A stretch of 13,308 bases of DNA. It comes from Gemmatimonadota bacterium (lineage in GTDB: Bacteria > Gemmatimonadota > Gemmatimonadetes > Gemmatimonadales > Gemmatimonadaceae). Below the pieces are notes generated by a model. That model did no database searches. It was not told the DNA's origin and worked only from the letters and a program-made list of their open reading frames with translations. The position numbers and the translations under genes were made by a program. Shown one piece after another: positions 1 through 6,614 of the stretch. The stretch's first letter is position 1. Every line of letters starts with the position of its first letter. Where the stretch lies: contig PLMM01000270.1 of assembly GCA_003142495.1 (NCBI GenBank), positions 1 to 13,308 of the forward strand. The letters run 5' to 3'.

Positions 1-1982
1 AGTCGCCGACGCGACTCGCCGACGTCGTGGTGTCGGCGTCGCCGACCGCTGGGCTCACGAGCGAGCAGTATCAGTCGACCGCGTCGAAGACTCGTACGGA
101 TCTATTGGCGAGCCCCGGCACGACGTTCGCCGAAAAGATCTCCGATCTCCCGGGCGTCGCGATGCGCGGGCTCGGCTCCGCGCCCAATCGTCCGATTTTG
201 CGCGGGCTCGGCGACAACGAAGTGCTCGTGCTCGAGGATGGACTTCGCATGGGCGACATCGCGACGTACGATCCCGCGCACGCGACGCCGGTCGACGCGA
301 TGGAGATCTCGCAGATCGATGTCGTGCGCGGGCCCGCGACGATTCTCTACGGGCCGAGCACGATCGGTGGAATCGTGAACGTGATCACGGACATCGTCCC
401 CGACGTGACGGATCGGCGAGTGTCGGGGCTCGTGTCGGCGGAGGGAAGCACGGGCGCGAATCAGGCGGCGGGATATTTCGACAACGTGTTCAGCGATGGC
501 CACCAGGCGCTCAAGGTTTCTGCGGGCGGCGTGCACGGCGAGGACATTCGCATTCCGCGCCGCACGTACACCGACCCTGGTAGTGGCGGGTCGTACGATC
601 TCGACCGGATGCCGCAGAGCTTCGATCGGAACTGGGAGGCCGGCGCCGGCTACGCGTATCAGGCGCCGTTCGGAACGATCGGCATCGGCGCGAAGCACTT
701 CCAGACGAACTACGGAATCACGGGCGCACCGCCGAACGAAGATTTCATCGACTTCCCGCCAACGACGTCGCGCATCACGCAGGGGCGCAACACGGTCGAG
801 CTGCGCAGTCTCTTCAATGTGAGCAACTCGGTGCTCGATCAGCTGCGCGTCACCGCCGCGTACAACGACTACAACCAGTCCGAATTTCCCACGGCGCAGG
901 ACTCCTCGGGCGTGTCCGATCCGCAGGCGAATCACTTTCACAAGCAGTCGGTGAACGCGATCGTGCAATTTCAACAGCAGCCGTGGGGACGGCTGCACGG
1001 CACGCTCGGCCTCTGGTCGAACTTCGAGAAGCTGACCATCGAGGGCGATCAGCCGCTCGGGCCGAACTCGTTGACGACGGGGCTCGCGGGATATGCGTAC
1101 GAGGAATTCGTCGCGACGGACCGTACGCGCATTCAGGCGGGGCTGCGCTACGACTACAACAAGCTCCAGACGCATCCCTTCGCCGGATCGACGGACTCCG
1201 TTTTCCAGACGCTGCACGAGTCGCGGCTCTCGAACGCGGTGACGGCGTCGCTCGGTGTGGTGCAGCAGCTCGATCCGCATCTCACGGCTTCGTTCAACGC
1301 TGCGCGCTCGTTCCGCGCGCCGACCGTGCAGGAGCTCTTCGCCAACGGGCTCGATGCCGCGAGCGGAACGTACTCCGTGGGAGATGCATCGTTGCAGCCG
1401 GAGACCGGCTACGGCGTCGACGCGTCGCTGCGCGGAACGTACGGCAACGTTTCCTTCGACGTGTCGCCGTACGTGAACTACATCCACAACTACATCTTCG
1501 GTTTCCTGCGCGGCGACACGATTCAGGACTTCCCGGTGCGGCAGTTCGCGCCGACGAATGCGCGCCTCTTCGGCTTCGAGGCGAGCGTCACCGTGCAGCC
1601 GGTGCAGTCGCTCGCGCTTCGCCTGAGCACGGATTACGTGAACGCCGAGGACACGCGGCTCAATCAACCGCTGCCGTTCACGCCGCCGCTGCGCGGCCTC
1701 TTCCGCGCGGCGTACTCGAAGCAGCGCTTCATGGGGATGTTCGAGGAGCGGGTGGCGGCGCGGCAGAGCCGCCTGGGCGACGGGGACACGCCGACCGCGG
1801 GGTACGCGATCACGAATCTCGGCGTCGGCGTGCGCATCTCGAATGGCGCGTTCGTGCACGATCTTCGGCTGTATTGCGACAACGTCTTCAACCAGGTGTA
1901 TCGCGATAATCTGTCCGTGGTCAAGGACTTCATTCCGCAGCCGGGACGAGCCGTGCGCCTCGGCTACGAGATGTTCTACTAG
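1..1982 (+). CDS. TonB-dependent outer-membrane receptor (5' truncated by window edge)
   Basis: This is the 3' part of an outer-membrane receptor that imports a scarce ligand using energy from TonB-ExbBD. The frame is open from base 3 with no stop, so the signal peptide lies upstream; the GTG at 27 is internal. Numbering visible residues from base 3, LADVVVSASP (5-14) looks like the TonB box. The plug follows at about 30-134, with PILRGLG, VLEDGLRMGD and the hallmark VRGPATILYG (about 108-117) then GGIVNVI. The rest alternates like a 22-strand barrel and ends in an aromatic-rich C-terminus (GYEMFY), as expected for BAM-recognised barrels. Visible length is 659 residues, normal for the family. 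The plug phrase GDIATYDPAHATPVD and the later GITGAPPNED recall ZnuD-type zinc or heme receptors, but the ligand cannot be read from sequence. It is not obviously co-transcribed with the next gene, 102 bases downstream. Confidence 0.93.
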   Translation, partial: SPTRLADVVVSASPTAGLTSEQYQSTASKTRTDLLASPGTTFAEKISDLPGVAMRGLGSAPNRPILRGLGDNEVLVLEDGLRMGDIATYDPAHATPVDAMEISQIDVVRGPATILYGPSTIGGIVNVITDIVPDVTDRRVSGLVSAEGSTGANQAAGYFDNVFSDGHQALKVSAGGVHGEDIRIPRRTYTDPGSGGSYDLDRMPQSFDRNWEAGAGYAYQAPFGTIGIGAKHFQTNYGITGAPPNEDFIDFPPTTSRITQGRNTVELRSLFNVSNSVLDQLRVTAAYNDYNQSEFPTAQDSSGVSDPQANHFHKQSVNAIVQFQQQPWGRLHGTLGLWSNFEKLTIEGDQPLGPNSLTTGLAGYAYEEFVATDRTRIQAGLRYDYNKLQTHPFAGSTDSVFQTLHESRLSNAVTASLGVVQQLDPHLTASFNAARSFRAPTVQELFANGLDAASGTYSVGDASLQPETGYGVDASLRGTYGNVSFDVSPYVNYIHNYIFGFLRGDTIQDFPVRQFAPTNARLFGFEASVTVQPVQSLALRLSTDYVNAEDTRLNQPLPFTPPLRGLFRAAYSKQRFMGMFEERVAARQSRLGDGDTPTAGYAITNLGVGVRISNGAFVHDLRLYCDNVFNQVYRDNLSVVKDFIPQPGRAVRLGYEMFY

Positions 1983-2074
1983 CGGCTGGGTGCGCGTCTC
2001 TACGGAAGTGGCAGCGAAGCCGTTGCCCCCACGCTACTTTTGAAGGCGTAAGGCTGCTCGCAACCGGCCATTCT

Positions 2075-2079
2075 GGAGG
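2075..2079 (+). promoter_or_regulatory. Shine-Dalgarno of the phenylalanine hydroxylase gene
   Basis: GGAGG lies five bases before the GTG at 2085. It supports that GTG over the in-frame ATG at 2109, which has no such site. Confidence 0.7.
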
Positions 2080-2084
2080 CGCAC

Positions 2085-2864
2085 GTGAAGGATTCGCATT
2101 CGACCACCATGGGCGGTGTCGCGGTCGACGCCGGCACGGGGCTCCCCGAGTTCCTGACGCAGGACTATTCGCTCTACACTGCTGAGGATCACGAGACTTG
2201 GCGGATGCTGTACTCGCGCCGCATGGACGCGCTGCGCGAGACGGGGAGCGCGATCTACCTGAGCGGGGCGAAACTGATCGGGCTCGAGCCGGATCGGCTG
2301 CCGGATCTCGACGACGTCAACCGGCGTCTCGCCGCGCGCACCAAGTGGGCGGCCGTAGGCGTGGGTGGCTTCATGCCGCCGGTCGTTTTCTTCCGCTGCC
2401 TCGCCGCGCGCCGCTTCCCGACAACGCTCACCGTGCGCCCGCGCGCGAAGCTCGACTATCTCCCCGAGCCGGACATCTTCCACGATGTGTTCGGCCACGT
2501 GCCGCTGCATGCGGATCCGGTGTTCGCGGATTTCCTGCAGCACTTCGGCGTGTTGGCGGCGGTGTCCCCCGGCGAGAAGGAGACGGAGGAGATGGCGCGC
2601 CTCTTCTGGTTCAGCGTGGAGTTCGGGTTGATCAAGGAGGCGGGGCGCACGAAGGTGTACGGCAGCGGCCTGATCTCATCGCACGGCGATGCGGCGAACG
2701 CGCTCGGACCGAACTGCGATCGGCGCCCCTTCGATCTGGATGCGGTGATCAATCAGAGCTACGAGATCGACCGGATGCAGGACGTGCTTTTCGTGGTGGA
2801 TTCGTTCGAGCAGCTGTTCGCGGCGGTGGAGACGATCGCCGCGCGGCGGAACGTCAGCGTCTAA
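2085..2864 (+). CDS. phhA: Phenylalanine 4-monooxygenase
   Basis: The product is a tetrahydropterin-dependent, non-heme iron enzyme that hydroxylates L-phenylalanine to L-tyrosine in the cytoplasm, the first step of phenylalanine catabolism. The 259 residues match the length of bacterial single-domain enzymes, which lack the regulatory ACT domain of animal ones. The signature PEPDIFHDVFGHVPL is at residues 127-141. It supplies iron ligands His133 and His138, and the third ligand is Glu179 in FWFSVEFGL. The N-terminal part (YTAEDHETWRMLYSRR) and the C-terminal YEIDRMQDVLFVVDSFEQL are also typical of the family. The GTG start has a strong GGAGG five bases upstream. No pterin-4a-carbinolamine dehydratase (phhB) or homogentisate-pathway gene is adjacent, so cofactor recycling must be encoded elsewhere. 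The gene runs convergently into the minus-strand gene ending at 2874, nine bases away. Confidence 0.95.
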   Translation: MKDSHSTTMGGVAVDAGTGLPEFLTQDYSLYTAEDHETWRMLYSRRMDALRETGSAIYLSGAKLIGLEPDRLPDLDDVNRRLAARTKWAAVGVGGFMPPVVFFRCLAARRFPTTLTVRPRAKLDYLPEPDIFHDVFGHVPLHADPVFADFLQHFGVLAAVSPGEKETEEMARLFWFSVEFGLIKEAGRTKVYGSGLISSHGDAANALGPNCDRRPFDLDAVINQSYEIDRMQDVLFVVDSFEQLFAAVETIAARRNVSV

Positions 2865-2873
2865 CGGCGGAGA

Positions 2874-3176
2874 TCAGGCCGGCTCGATCGAGAGCGAGCC
2901 GGGGCGCCCGTCGTCGAGCGTCACGCGCACGTCGGTATTGGCCTCGAGCGCGCGGAGTAGCTCGCTCTCGATGAAGTGATGCTGGTGCTGACCGGAGGCT
3001 GCCGCCTTCGTGCACGTGCACGACATCTCGAGCAGCCTCGCGCTCCCTTCGCCGGCTTCGGTGCGCAGCGGGAACAATGCGCCGAGCGTCTGCAGGCGCG
3101 CCGCCGCGGCGGAGGAGATCTCCAACTTGCCATCCAGCGGCGTTTTTCGCGACACGGTGCACTGCTCGATAAACAT
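2874..3176 (-). CDS. Small hypothetical protein with Cys/His cluster
   Basis: I do not recognise this 100-residue protein. It has no signal peptide or membrane segment and appears cytoplasmic. The central part, residues 53-67, contains C-x-C (Cys53, Cys55) followed by His64, His66 and His67 in GQHQHHF. Together with Cys6 this could bind a metal, though that is inference. The C-terminal third (residues 71-99) is acidic and regular, like a small alpha/beta fold. The frame was chosen because it uses balanced amino acids; the overlapping 108-residue frame on the same strand is almost all Arg, Ala and Pro. Start is ATG at 3176 with only a weak AGGT upstream. It is the last of four minus-strand genes, 56 bases after the gene before it, and its end faces phhA. 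Confidence 0.6.
   Translation of the reverse strand: MFIEQCTVSRKTPLDGKLEISSAAAARLQTLGALFPLRTEAGEGSARLLEMSCTCTKAAASGQHQHHFIESELLRALEANTDVRVTLDDGRPGSLSIEPA
2879..2902. terminator. Inverted repeat just after phhA, possible bidirectional terminator
   Basis: CCGGCTCG (2879-2886) and CGAGCCGG (2895-2902) form a perfect 8-bp stem around an 8-base loop, 14 bases past the phhA stop. It lies inside the last codons of the opposing gene. There is no following T-tract, so intrinsic termination is only a possibility. Confidence 0.3.
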
Positions 3177-3194
3177 GCATTACCTACGCAACCA

Positions 3195-3215
3195 GCCGCG
3201 AAAACGTTCCGCGGC
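3195..3215. other. Intergenic hairpin between two minus-strand genes
   Basis: GCCGCG (3195-3200) and CGCGGC (3210-3215) form a 6-bp all-GC stem with a 9-base loop, in the gap between the stop at 3233 and the start at 3176. There is no T-run, so a role in termination or in mRNA processing is speculative. Confidence 0.2.
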
Positions 3216-3232
3216 GCGCTCTGATGCTGCGC

Positions 3233-3700
3233 TCATCGCACCGCCGGGGCTCCCTGCGCGAAGGCGCGCAGCTCGCTCACGATCGGATCCTCCACCCAGA
3301 AGCGGAAGATCACGCGCGACTGAGGGATGAAGCGAATGCGGCGTCCGAGCACCGTGGGAGTGCGCAGCTGGATCGTGATCGGGCGAACGTTGACCCAGAT
3401 GTTCTGCGTGATCGCGGCGATGTCGGCCGGAAGGATCTCGATCTCGCGGCGAAAGTTGGATGCGTAGAGGTGGCCGTCGCGGTACTGCACGCGCATCAGC
3501 GAGCCGCTGAACACGAAGAGAATCGCGGTGCCGACAAGCCACACCACGCCGAGCGTCAGCGCCGCCGGCAGCTTCGGCCCGTGCCCGCGCGCGCTGTCGG
3601 TGAACATCGGGACGGCCCCGAGCGCGATGATCGCCGTCCAGATTACCGGGAAGGCGAACTTGAGAAACCACGTCGCGCGCGACGACACGTTCGTGCGCAT
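3233..3700 (-). CDS. Hypothetical two-helix membrane protein with soluble C-terminal domain
   Basis: This 155-residue protein has two hydrophobic segments, about 11-33 and 45-66, joined by a short loop. A soluble tail follows at about 70-150. The tail begins MRVQYRDGHLYASNFRRE and continues as short beta-like strands (ITIQLRTPT, RIRFIPQ, VIFRFW), which is how small bacterial PH-like membrane proteins look. The family assignment is inference, and the function is unknown. Start is ATG at 3700, only eight bases after the stop of the exported protein gene upstream, so the two are probably one transcript. No clear Shine-Dalgarno is visible, which suggests translation may depend on coupling to the upstream gene. 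Confidence 0.7.
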   Translation of the reverse strand: MRTNVSSRATWFLKFAFPVIWTAIIALGAVPMFTDSARGHGPKLPAALTLGVVWLVGTAILFVFSGSLMRVQYRDGHLYASNFRREIEILPADIAAITQNIWVNVRPITIQLRTPTVLGRRIRFIPQSRVIFRFWVEDPIVSELRAFAQGAPAVR

Positions 3701-3708
3701 CGCTCGCG

Positions 3709-4353
3709 CTATGGCGCCTTTGCGGGCACGACTTTGAGCGACTGCACCACAGCGAGCAACTTCGCCTCGCGCGCCGGCGAGTTCGTGAGCAGCACGAACT
3801 GCAGCCCGACGCCATTCCGAATCACGGTGGTTGGCGTGTCGACGTAGAGCGTGTCACCGTGCGCGGGGCGAGTGAGCGCCAGCGTGTGCGAGGGTGCGGC
3901 GCGCCCCTCGAGCGTGAGCGCGCAGGTGGTAGTGCCGAGCGGACGGCCGATATCCATGCCTCCCATCCCCATGTTGCCGCGGTAGAGCGCGTGGGTGCCG
4001 TGGATCTCGATGCTGGTCGAGTCCGCGCCGATCCAGCGCTTGCCGTCAGCGCCGGCGCTCACGGGCTCCTCGCGAAAGTCCTTCGGCAGCGACAACGTGC
4101 CCGCGAGGGAATCAGTTGCCCACTCCTGCTCCACGAGCTCCGCGCCGGCGGCGGAGAGTGCGCACTTCGACAGGCCGTCCGCGTTCTTCGCCCACGTCTC
4201 CGGCACGAGCCCATGCCGGAACTCGACTTCCTGATCGGAGATTCGTGCCGGCGCATCCGCTTCCTGCGCGCGCGCGGGCGCCGCGACGAGTGGAGCCACG
4301 AGCGCCATGCCCAGCAACGCGGTGGCGAGCATCTGTGCGAGTCGCGAAGTCAT
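3709..4353 (-). CDS. Exported hypothetical protein (Sec signal peptide)
   Basis: I do not recognise the family. With the ATG at 4353 the product is 214 residues and begins with a clear Sec signal peptide: Arg4, a hydrophobic core at about 8-25, and a probable cleavage after ARA at residue 29 (APARA-QE). The mature part has two cysteines, Cys64 and Cys144, which could form a disulfide in the periplasm. A Met/Gly-rich stretch (NMGMGGMDIG) lies at 127-136. The ATG at 4353 is preferred because GGTGG stands five bases before it; a second in-frame ATG at 4365 adds four residues and has no ribosome site. It sits between two membrane-protein genes on the same strand and is spaced for co-transcription with the downstream one. 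Location in periplasm or outer membrane is inferred from the signal. Confidence 0.75.
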   Translation of the reverse strand: MTSRLAQMLATALLGMALVAPLVAAPARAQEADAPARISDQEVEFRHGLVPETWAKNADGLSKCALSAAGAELVEQEWATDSLAGTLSLPKDFREEPVSAGADGKRWIGADSTSIEIHGTHALYRGNMGMGGMDIGRPLGTTTCALTLEGRAAPSHTLALTRPAHGDTLYVDTPTTVIRNGVGLQFVLLTNSPAREAKLLAVVQSLKVVPAKAP

Positions 4354-4451
4354 ATGATCCACCATCCATGAGCGAGATGCCGATTGCCCGAGCGAACGCG
4401 TCGGGCGCCGTGACGAAGACTACCGAAAGTGTGGGGCGGAGACACCCCCGC

Positions 4452-4850
4452 TCAGGCCGAGGCCGTCGGCGCCGCGGGACCTCGGCCGAACATCAGCATT
4501 CCGAACGTAATCGCGAGCAGCCCGTACAGCACGCACGCGCCCCACAGAAACGCGTTGCCGCTCGAGGCGCGCACGGCGTGCACGAGCGCAAGAACGCCGA
4601 CCAGCGCATGACCGAAGCCGCCGGCAACCACTGCCTTGCCGTAGATGCCGCCGAGGAGCATGGTGCGCGCGATCCACGAAGTGATCGCGAGCCCGAAGAG
4701 TGCGGCGCCGTAGAGCTCCGCGAGCGGGATCGCCGTGGGCACGGGCTCGATCGCGAAGCGCACGAGCGCGAACTCGGGCGCGAAGATGAGCGCGAGGGCC
4801 GCGGCGCCGAGCACGATGGCGGTGATTTCCATGAAACGCTGAACGAGCAT
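4452..4850 (-). CDS. Hypothetical four-helix integral membrane protein
   Basis: The 132-residue product is almost wholly hydrophobic, with about four membrane helices near residues 8-28, 41-62, 70-93 and 101-122. Short loops carry AELYGAALFG and ARTMLLGGIYGKAV, which look like conserved family motifs of small uncharacterised membrane proteins. No catalytic residue can be identified. The first ATG at 4850 is supported by GAGGAG eight bases upstream; ATG at 4832 would start only six residues later without such a site. It is first in a run of four minus-strand genes and is divergent from the ATL gene, sharing a 114-base intergenic region that must hold both promoters. Confidence 0.7.
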   Translation of the reverse strand: MLVQRFMEITAIVLGAAALALIFAPEFALVRFAIEPVPTAIPLAELYGAALFGLAITSWIARTMLLGGIYGKAVVAGGFGHALVGVLALVHAVRASSGNAFLWGACVLYGLLAITFGMLMFGRGPAAPTASA

Positions 4851-4858
4851 ACGGAGAG

Positions 4859-4864
4859 CTCCTC
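4859..4864 (-). promoter_or_regulatory. Shine-Dalgarno of the four-helix membrane protein
   Basis: On the minus strand this reads GAGGAG, eight bases before the ATG at 4850. It partly overlaps the palindrome CCTCATGAGG (4861-4870), which could fold over the ribosome site. Confidence 0.6.
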
Positions 4865-4893
4865 ATGAGGTGACGGTGGAATGTATCACCGGC

Positions 4894-4922
4894 TTCATCG
4901 GGCCACGTGCGGCGCGTATGTT
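4894..4922 (+). promoter_or_regulatory. Possible sigma70-like promoter for the ATL gene
   Basis: TTCATC (4894-4899) and TATGTT (4917-4922) stand 17 bases apart in the divergent intergenic region, about 40 bases before the ATL start. The -10 matches four of six consensus bases and the -35 only three, so this is a weak call. A CACGTG palindrome lies in the spacer. Confidence 0.22.
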
Positions 4923-4964
4923 GAAGCGCGTCTAGCGATCACAATTCATGGAGCAAGGCGATCG

Positions 4965-5330
4965 ATGGCCACGAAGAAGGCGCGCAAGAGGACACGCAGC
5001 GTCGCAAGCCCCAACTCGACCCGGCAGAAGATCTATGCGGCCGTGCGGCGAGTGCCGCGCGGCAAGGTCGCGACGTACGGGCAGATTGCGGAGATCGCGG
5101 GGCTCGAGGGGCACGCGCGCCAGGTGGGATACGCGATGGCCGCGCTCCAGTCCAGCAGCGTGCTGCCGTGGCACCGCATTATCAACGCAGAGGGGCGCGT
5201 GAGCATTCGAAGCGCGGGCGCGGGAAGCACGATCGTGCAGCAGCAGCTGCTCGAGCGCGAGGGAATCGTGTTCAATGGCGGTGGGCGCGTGTCGCTCACG
5301 CGGTATCGCTGGAAGCCGCGCGGGCGATAG
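4965..5330 (+). CDS. Alkyltransferase-like (ATL) protein, MGMT family without catalytic Cys
   Basis: The product belongs to the DNA-binding domain family of O6-methylguanine-DNA methyltransferase. Where active enzymes have PCHR, this has PWHR (Pro68-Trp69-His70-Arg71). It therefore cannot accept an alkyl group and should act like the ATL proteins (eATL/YbaZ, Atl1), which bind O6-alkylguanine and hand the lesion to nucleotide excision repair. Other conserved elements are present: VPRGKVATYGQIA (29-42, with the nucleotide-flipping Tyr38), and the arginine finger in GHARQVGYAM (Arg52). It ends in an ATL-type tail RYRWKP. I chose ATG 4965 (121 residues) because AAGG lies six bases before it; the longer frame from 4881 adds 28 unconserved residues. 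The N-terminal 20 residues are Lys/Arg-rich. Convergent with the next gene, six bases away. Confidence 0.9.
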   Translation: MATKKARKRTRSVASPNSTRQKIYAAVRRVPRGKVATYGQIAEIAGLEGHARQVGYAMAALQSSSVLPWHRIINAEGRVSIRSAGAGSTIVQQQLLEREGIVFNGGGRVSLTRYRWKPRGR

Positions 5331-5339
5331 CGCGCGCTA
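5328..5339. repeat. 12-bp perfect palindrome holding both convergent stop codons
   Basis: TAGCGCGCGCTA is its own reverse complement. Its left end is the TAG stop of the ATL gene and its right end, read on the minus strand, is the TAG stop of the lipoprotein gene. Confidence 0.6.
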
Positions 5340-5969
5340 GCTGCACCCCTCCACCCACTCGACCTCTGGCTCGCGGCCGACGCGATAGCGCGTGACGCGC
5401 GTCGAGCTGTCGGTCTCGAAGACGATGCGGTGCGACGAATCCGCGGGCGGAACGGGGCGTACCACGAGATACTTGCCGTGCGGATCGTACTTGGCGGGCA
5501 TTGCCGAGACGCGCCCGCGATAGAGCGACTCGATCTTCGCCTGCTTGTCGCCGATCTTCGCGCCGCGATCGGTGGGGAGCTTGGGGGCGCCGATGTCGAT
5601 GCGCGCGAGCGTCGCTGCCACCCACATCGTTCGCATCCCTGCGGGGATTCCCGGAATGGCGAGATACGCGCAACCACTGTCCGCACGCGTGTGCTTGGGG
5701 ATGGGCGCGTGCAGGTCGAGCGCGAGCTGGTCGCGCGTCATGCCGATGCGGAGCGCACCGGCGCCCGAGTCGGTGACTGCCCACTGCGTCTTGACGGTGG
5801 TGGCCGGCGATGGCGGGGGTGCTGTGGACGGGGCCAGCACAGAAGAAGGCGCAGCCGTATCCAGGTGCGCAGCGGTGACGCTGGACGCCGAGTCCGCGCG
5901 CGACCGCGCCGCTCCGCGACAGCCGAGCGCGATGAAGGCGAGTATCGGCACCAGGCGGGCGCGCATCAT
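5337..5969 (-). CDS. Hypothetical lipoprotein
   Basis: The 210-residue product starts with a short lipoprotein-type signal: Arg3/Arg5, hydrophobic core 6-15, and FIALGC with the lipid-modified Cys at 17. A low-complexity Ala/Ser/Pro linker follows (about 20-58), then a globular domain. The phrase GALRIGMTRDQLALDL (71-86) recurs in small periplasmic domains of uncharacterised secreted proteins. Cys100 and Cys209 could form a disulfide. No enzyme motif is visible, so the function is unknown. Its ATG overlaps the stop of the PH-like membrane protein as ATGA (5966-5969), so the two are translationally coupled and probably act together at the envelope. A second ATG follows immediately at 5966. Confidence 0.75.
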   Translation of the reverse strand: MMRARLVPILAFIALGCRGAARSRADSASSVTAAHLDTAAPSSVLAPSTAPPPSPATTVKTQWAVTDSGAGALRIGMTRDQLALDLHAPIPKHTRADSGCAYLAIPGIPAGMRTMWVAATLARIDIGAPKLPTDRGAKIGDKQAKIESLYRGRVSAMPAKYDPHGKYLVVRPVPPADSSHRIVFETDSSTRVTRYRVGREPEVEWVEGCS

Positions 5970-6541
5970 CGCGGGCTCGCCGCGGAGCCGTCCAGGAGCG
6001 CGATTTTCGTCTGCTTGGCCGCCACGAGAAGATCGTAGACTTGCCGCACGTTGGGGATGGATGCGAAGCCGAGCCGATTCGTGGGAGACCCGAAATCCCG
6101 ACCGTCGTAGACGCCGGGCGCGAGGTACCGCCTGCCCATCCAGATATTCCCACTGCCGTCGCCGCTTTCATCGAGCCCAATGTCCGTCATCGTCTCGAGA
6201 GGAAACGACTTGATGTGCCGGCTCACCGGAGTGTTGCGAATGAGAATGCGGTCGGACGTAACCGCATACGAGGATCTCCTGCGACGCCACGCCGCGTAGA
6301 AGTATGTGCCCACGAGAATGTGCAGCCCCACGGCGTACAAGAGCCCCCACACGAGAAAGTCGTATGGACTGTAGCGCTCGGTGTTCAAGCTCGTCCAGAT
6401 GACGAAGCCGAGGAAGAGAACGCCGAATGTGGCCTTCCCGATATCGGCCGCTCGAAAAATGAGGCCCTGCCGGGGAACGCCGGACCAGAGCAGCAGCTCG
6501 CCGGGATTCAGCGCGAACGGATACGGTTGAGAGGTTTCCAT
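5966..6541 (-). CDS. PH-domain-type two-helix membrane protein
   Basis: This 191-residue protein fits the uncharacterised bacterial PH-domain membrane proteins (bPH2/YdbS-like). It has an N-terminal FALNPGELLLWSGVPRQG (9-26), which is the usual lead-in of that group. Two membrane helices follow at about 36-50 and 62-84, then a basic cluster WRRRR (85-89). The PH-like part starts SYAVTSDRILIRN (91-103) and runs through MTDIGLDESGDGSGNIWMG. Such proteins sit in the inner membrane with the PH domain in the cytoplasm; the partner is unknown. It overlaps the lipoprotein gene by four bases. The 73-base gap upstream, with a TTGACA element, suggests a promoter of its own. There is no Shine-Dalgarno before the ATG. 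Confidence 0.82.
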   Translation of the reverse strand: METSQPYPFALNPGELLLWSGVPRQGLIFRAADIGKATFGVLFLGFVIWTSLNTERYSPYDFLVWGLLYAVGLHILVGTYFYAAWRRRRSSYAVTSDRILIRNTPVSRHIKSFPLETMTDIGLDESGDGSGNIWMGRRYLAPGVYDGRDFGSPTNRLGFASIPNVRQVYDLLVAAKQTKIALLDGSAASPR

Positions 6542-6547
6542 CAGCGG

Positions 6548-6576
6548 AGGATGGGGAGCACAGGCGATCGTGTCAA
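6548..6576 (-). promoter_or_regulatory. Candidate promoter giving a near-leaderless transcript
   Basis: On the minus strand TTGACA (6576-6571) is a perfect -35. Seventeen bases later CATCCT (6553-6548) keeps the key A and final T of a -10. Transcription would then begin at or next to the ATG at 6541. This fits the absence of a Shine-Dalgarno before that gene. Confidence 0.35.
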
Positions 6577-6614
6577 ATGCCGTGAGCGCTCGCTGACCGC
6601 GATCTGGTGACGAC

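Noticed and set aside
102..1859. 585-residue open frame on the minus strand opposite the TonB receptor
   Set aside because: Extremely rich in Arg, Ala, Val and His with no domain logic; it mirrors the strong codon bias of the receptor gene.
2198..2974. 258-residue plus-strand frame overlapping phenylalanine hydroxylase
   Set aside because: Arg/Gly/Ala-rich +1-type shadow; the true frame has all iron ligands and a ribosome site.
3010..3021. 12-bp palindrome GTGCACGTGCAC as an operator
   Set aside because: It lies inside a coding region and encodes Cys-Thr-Cys of the 100-residue protein, so the symmetry follows from the codons.
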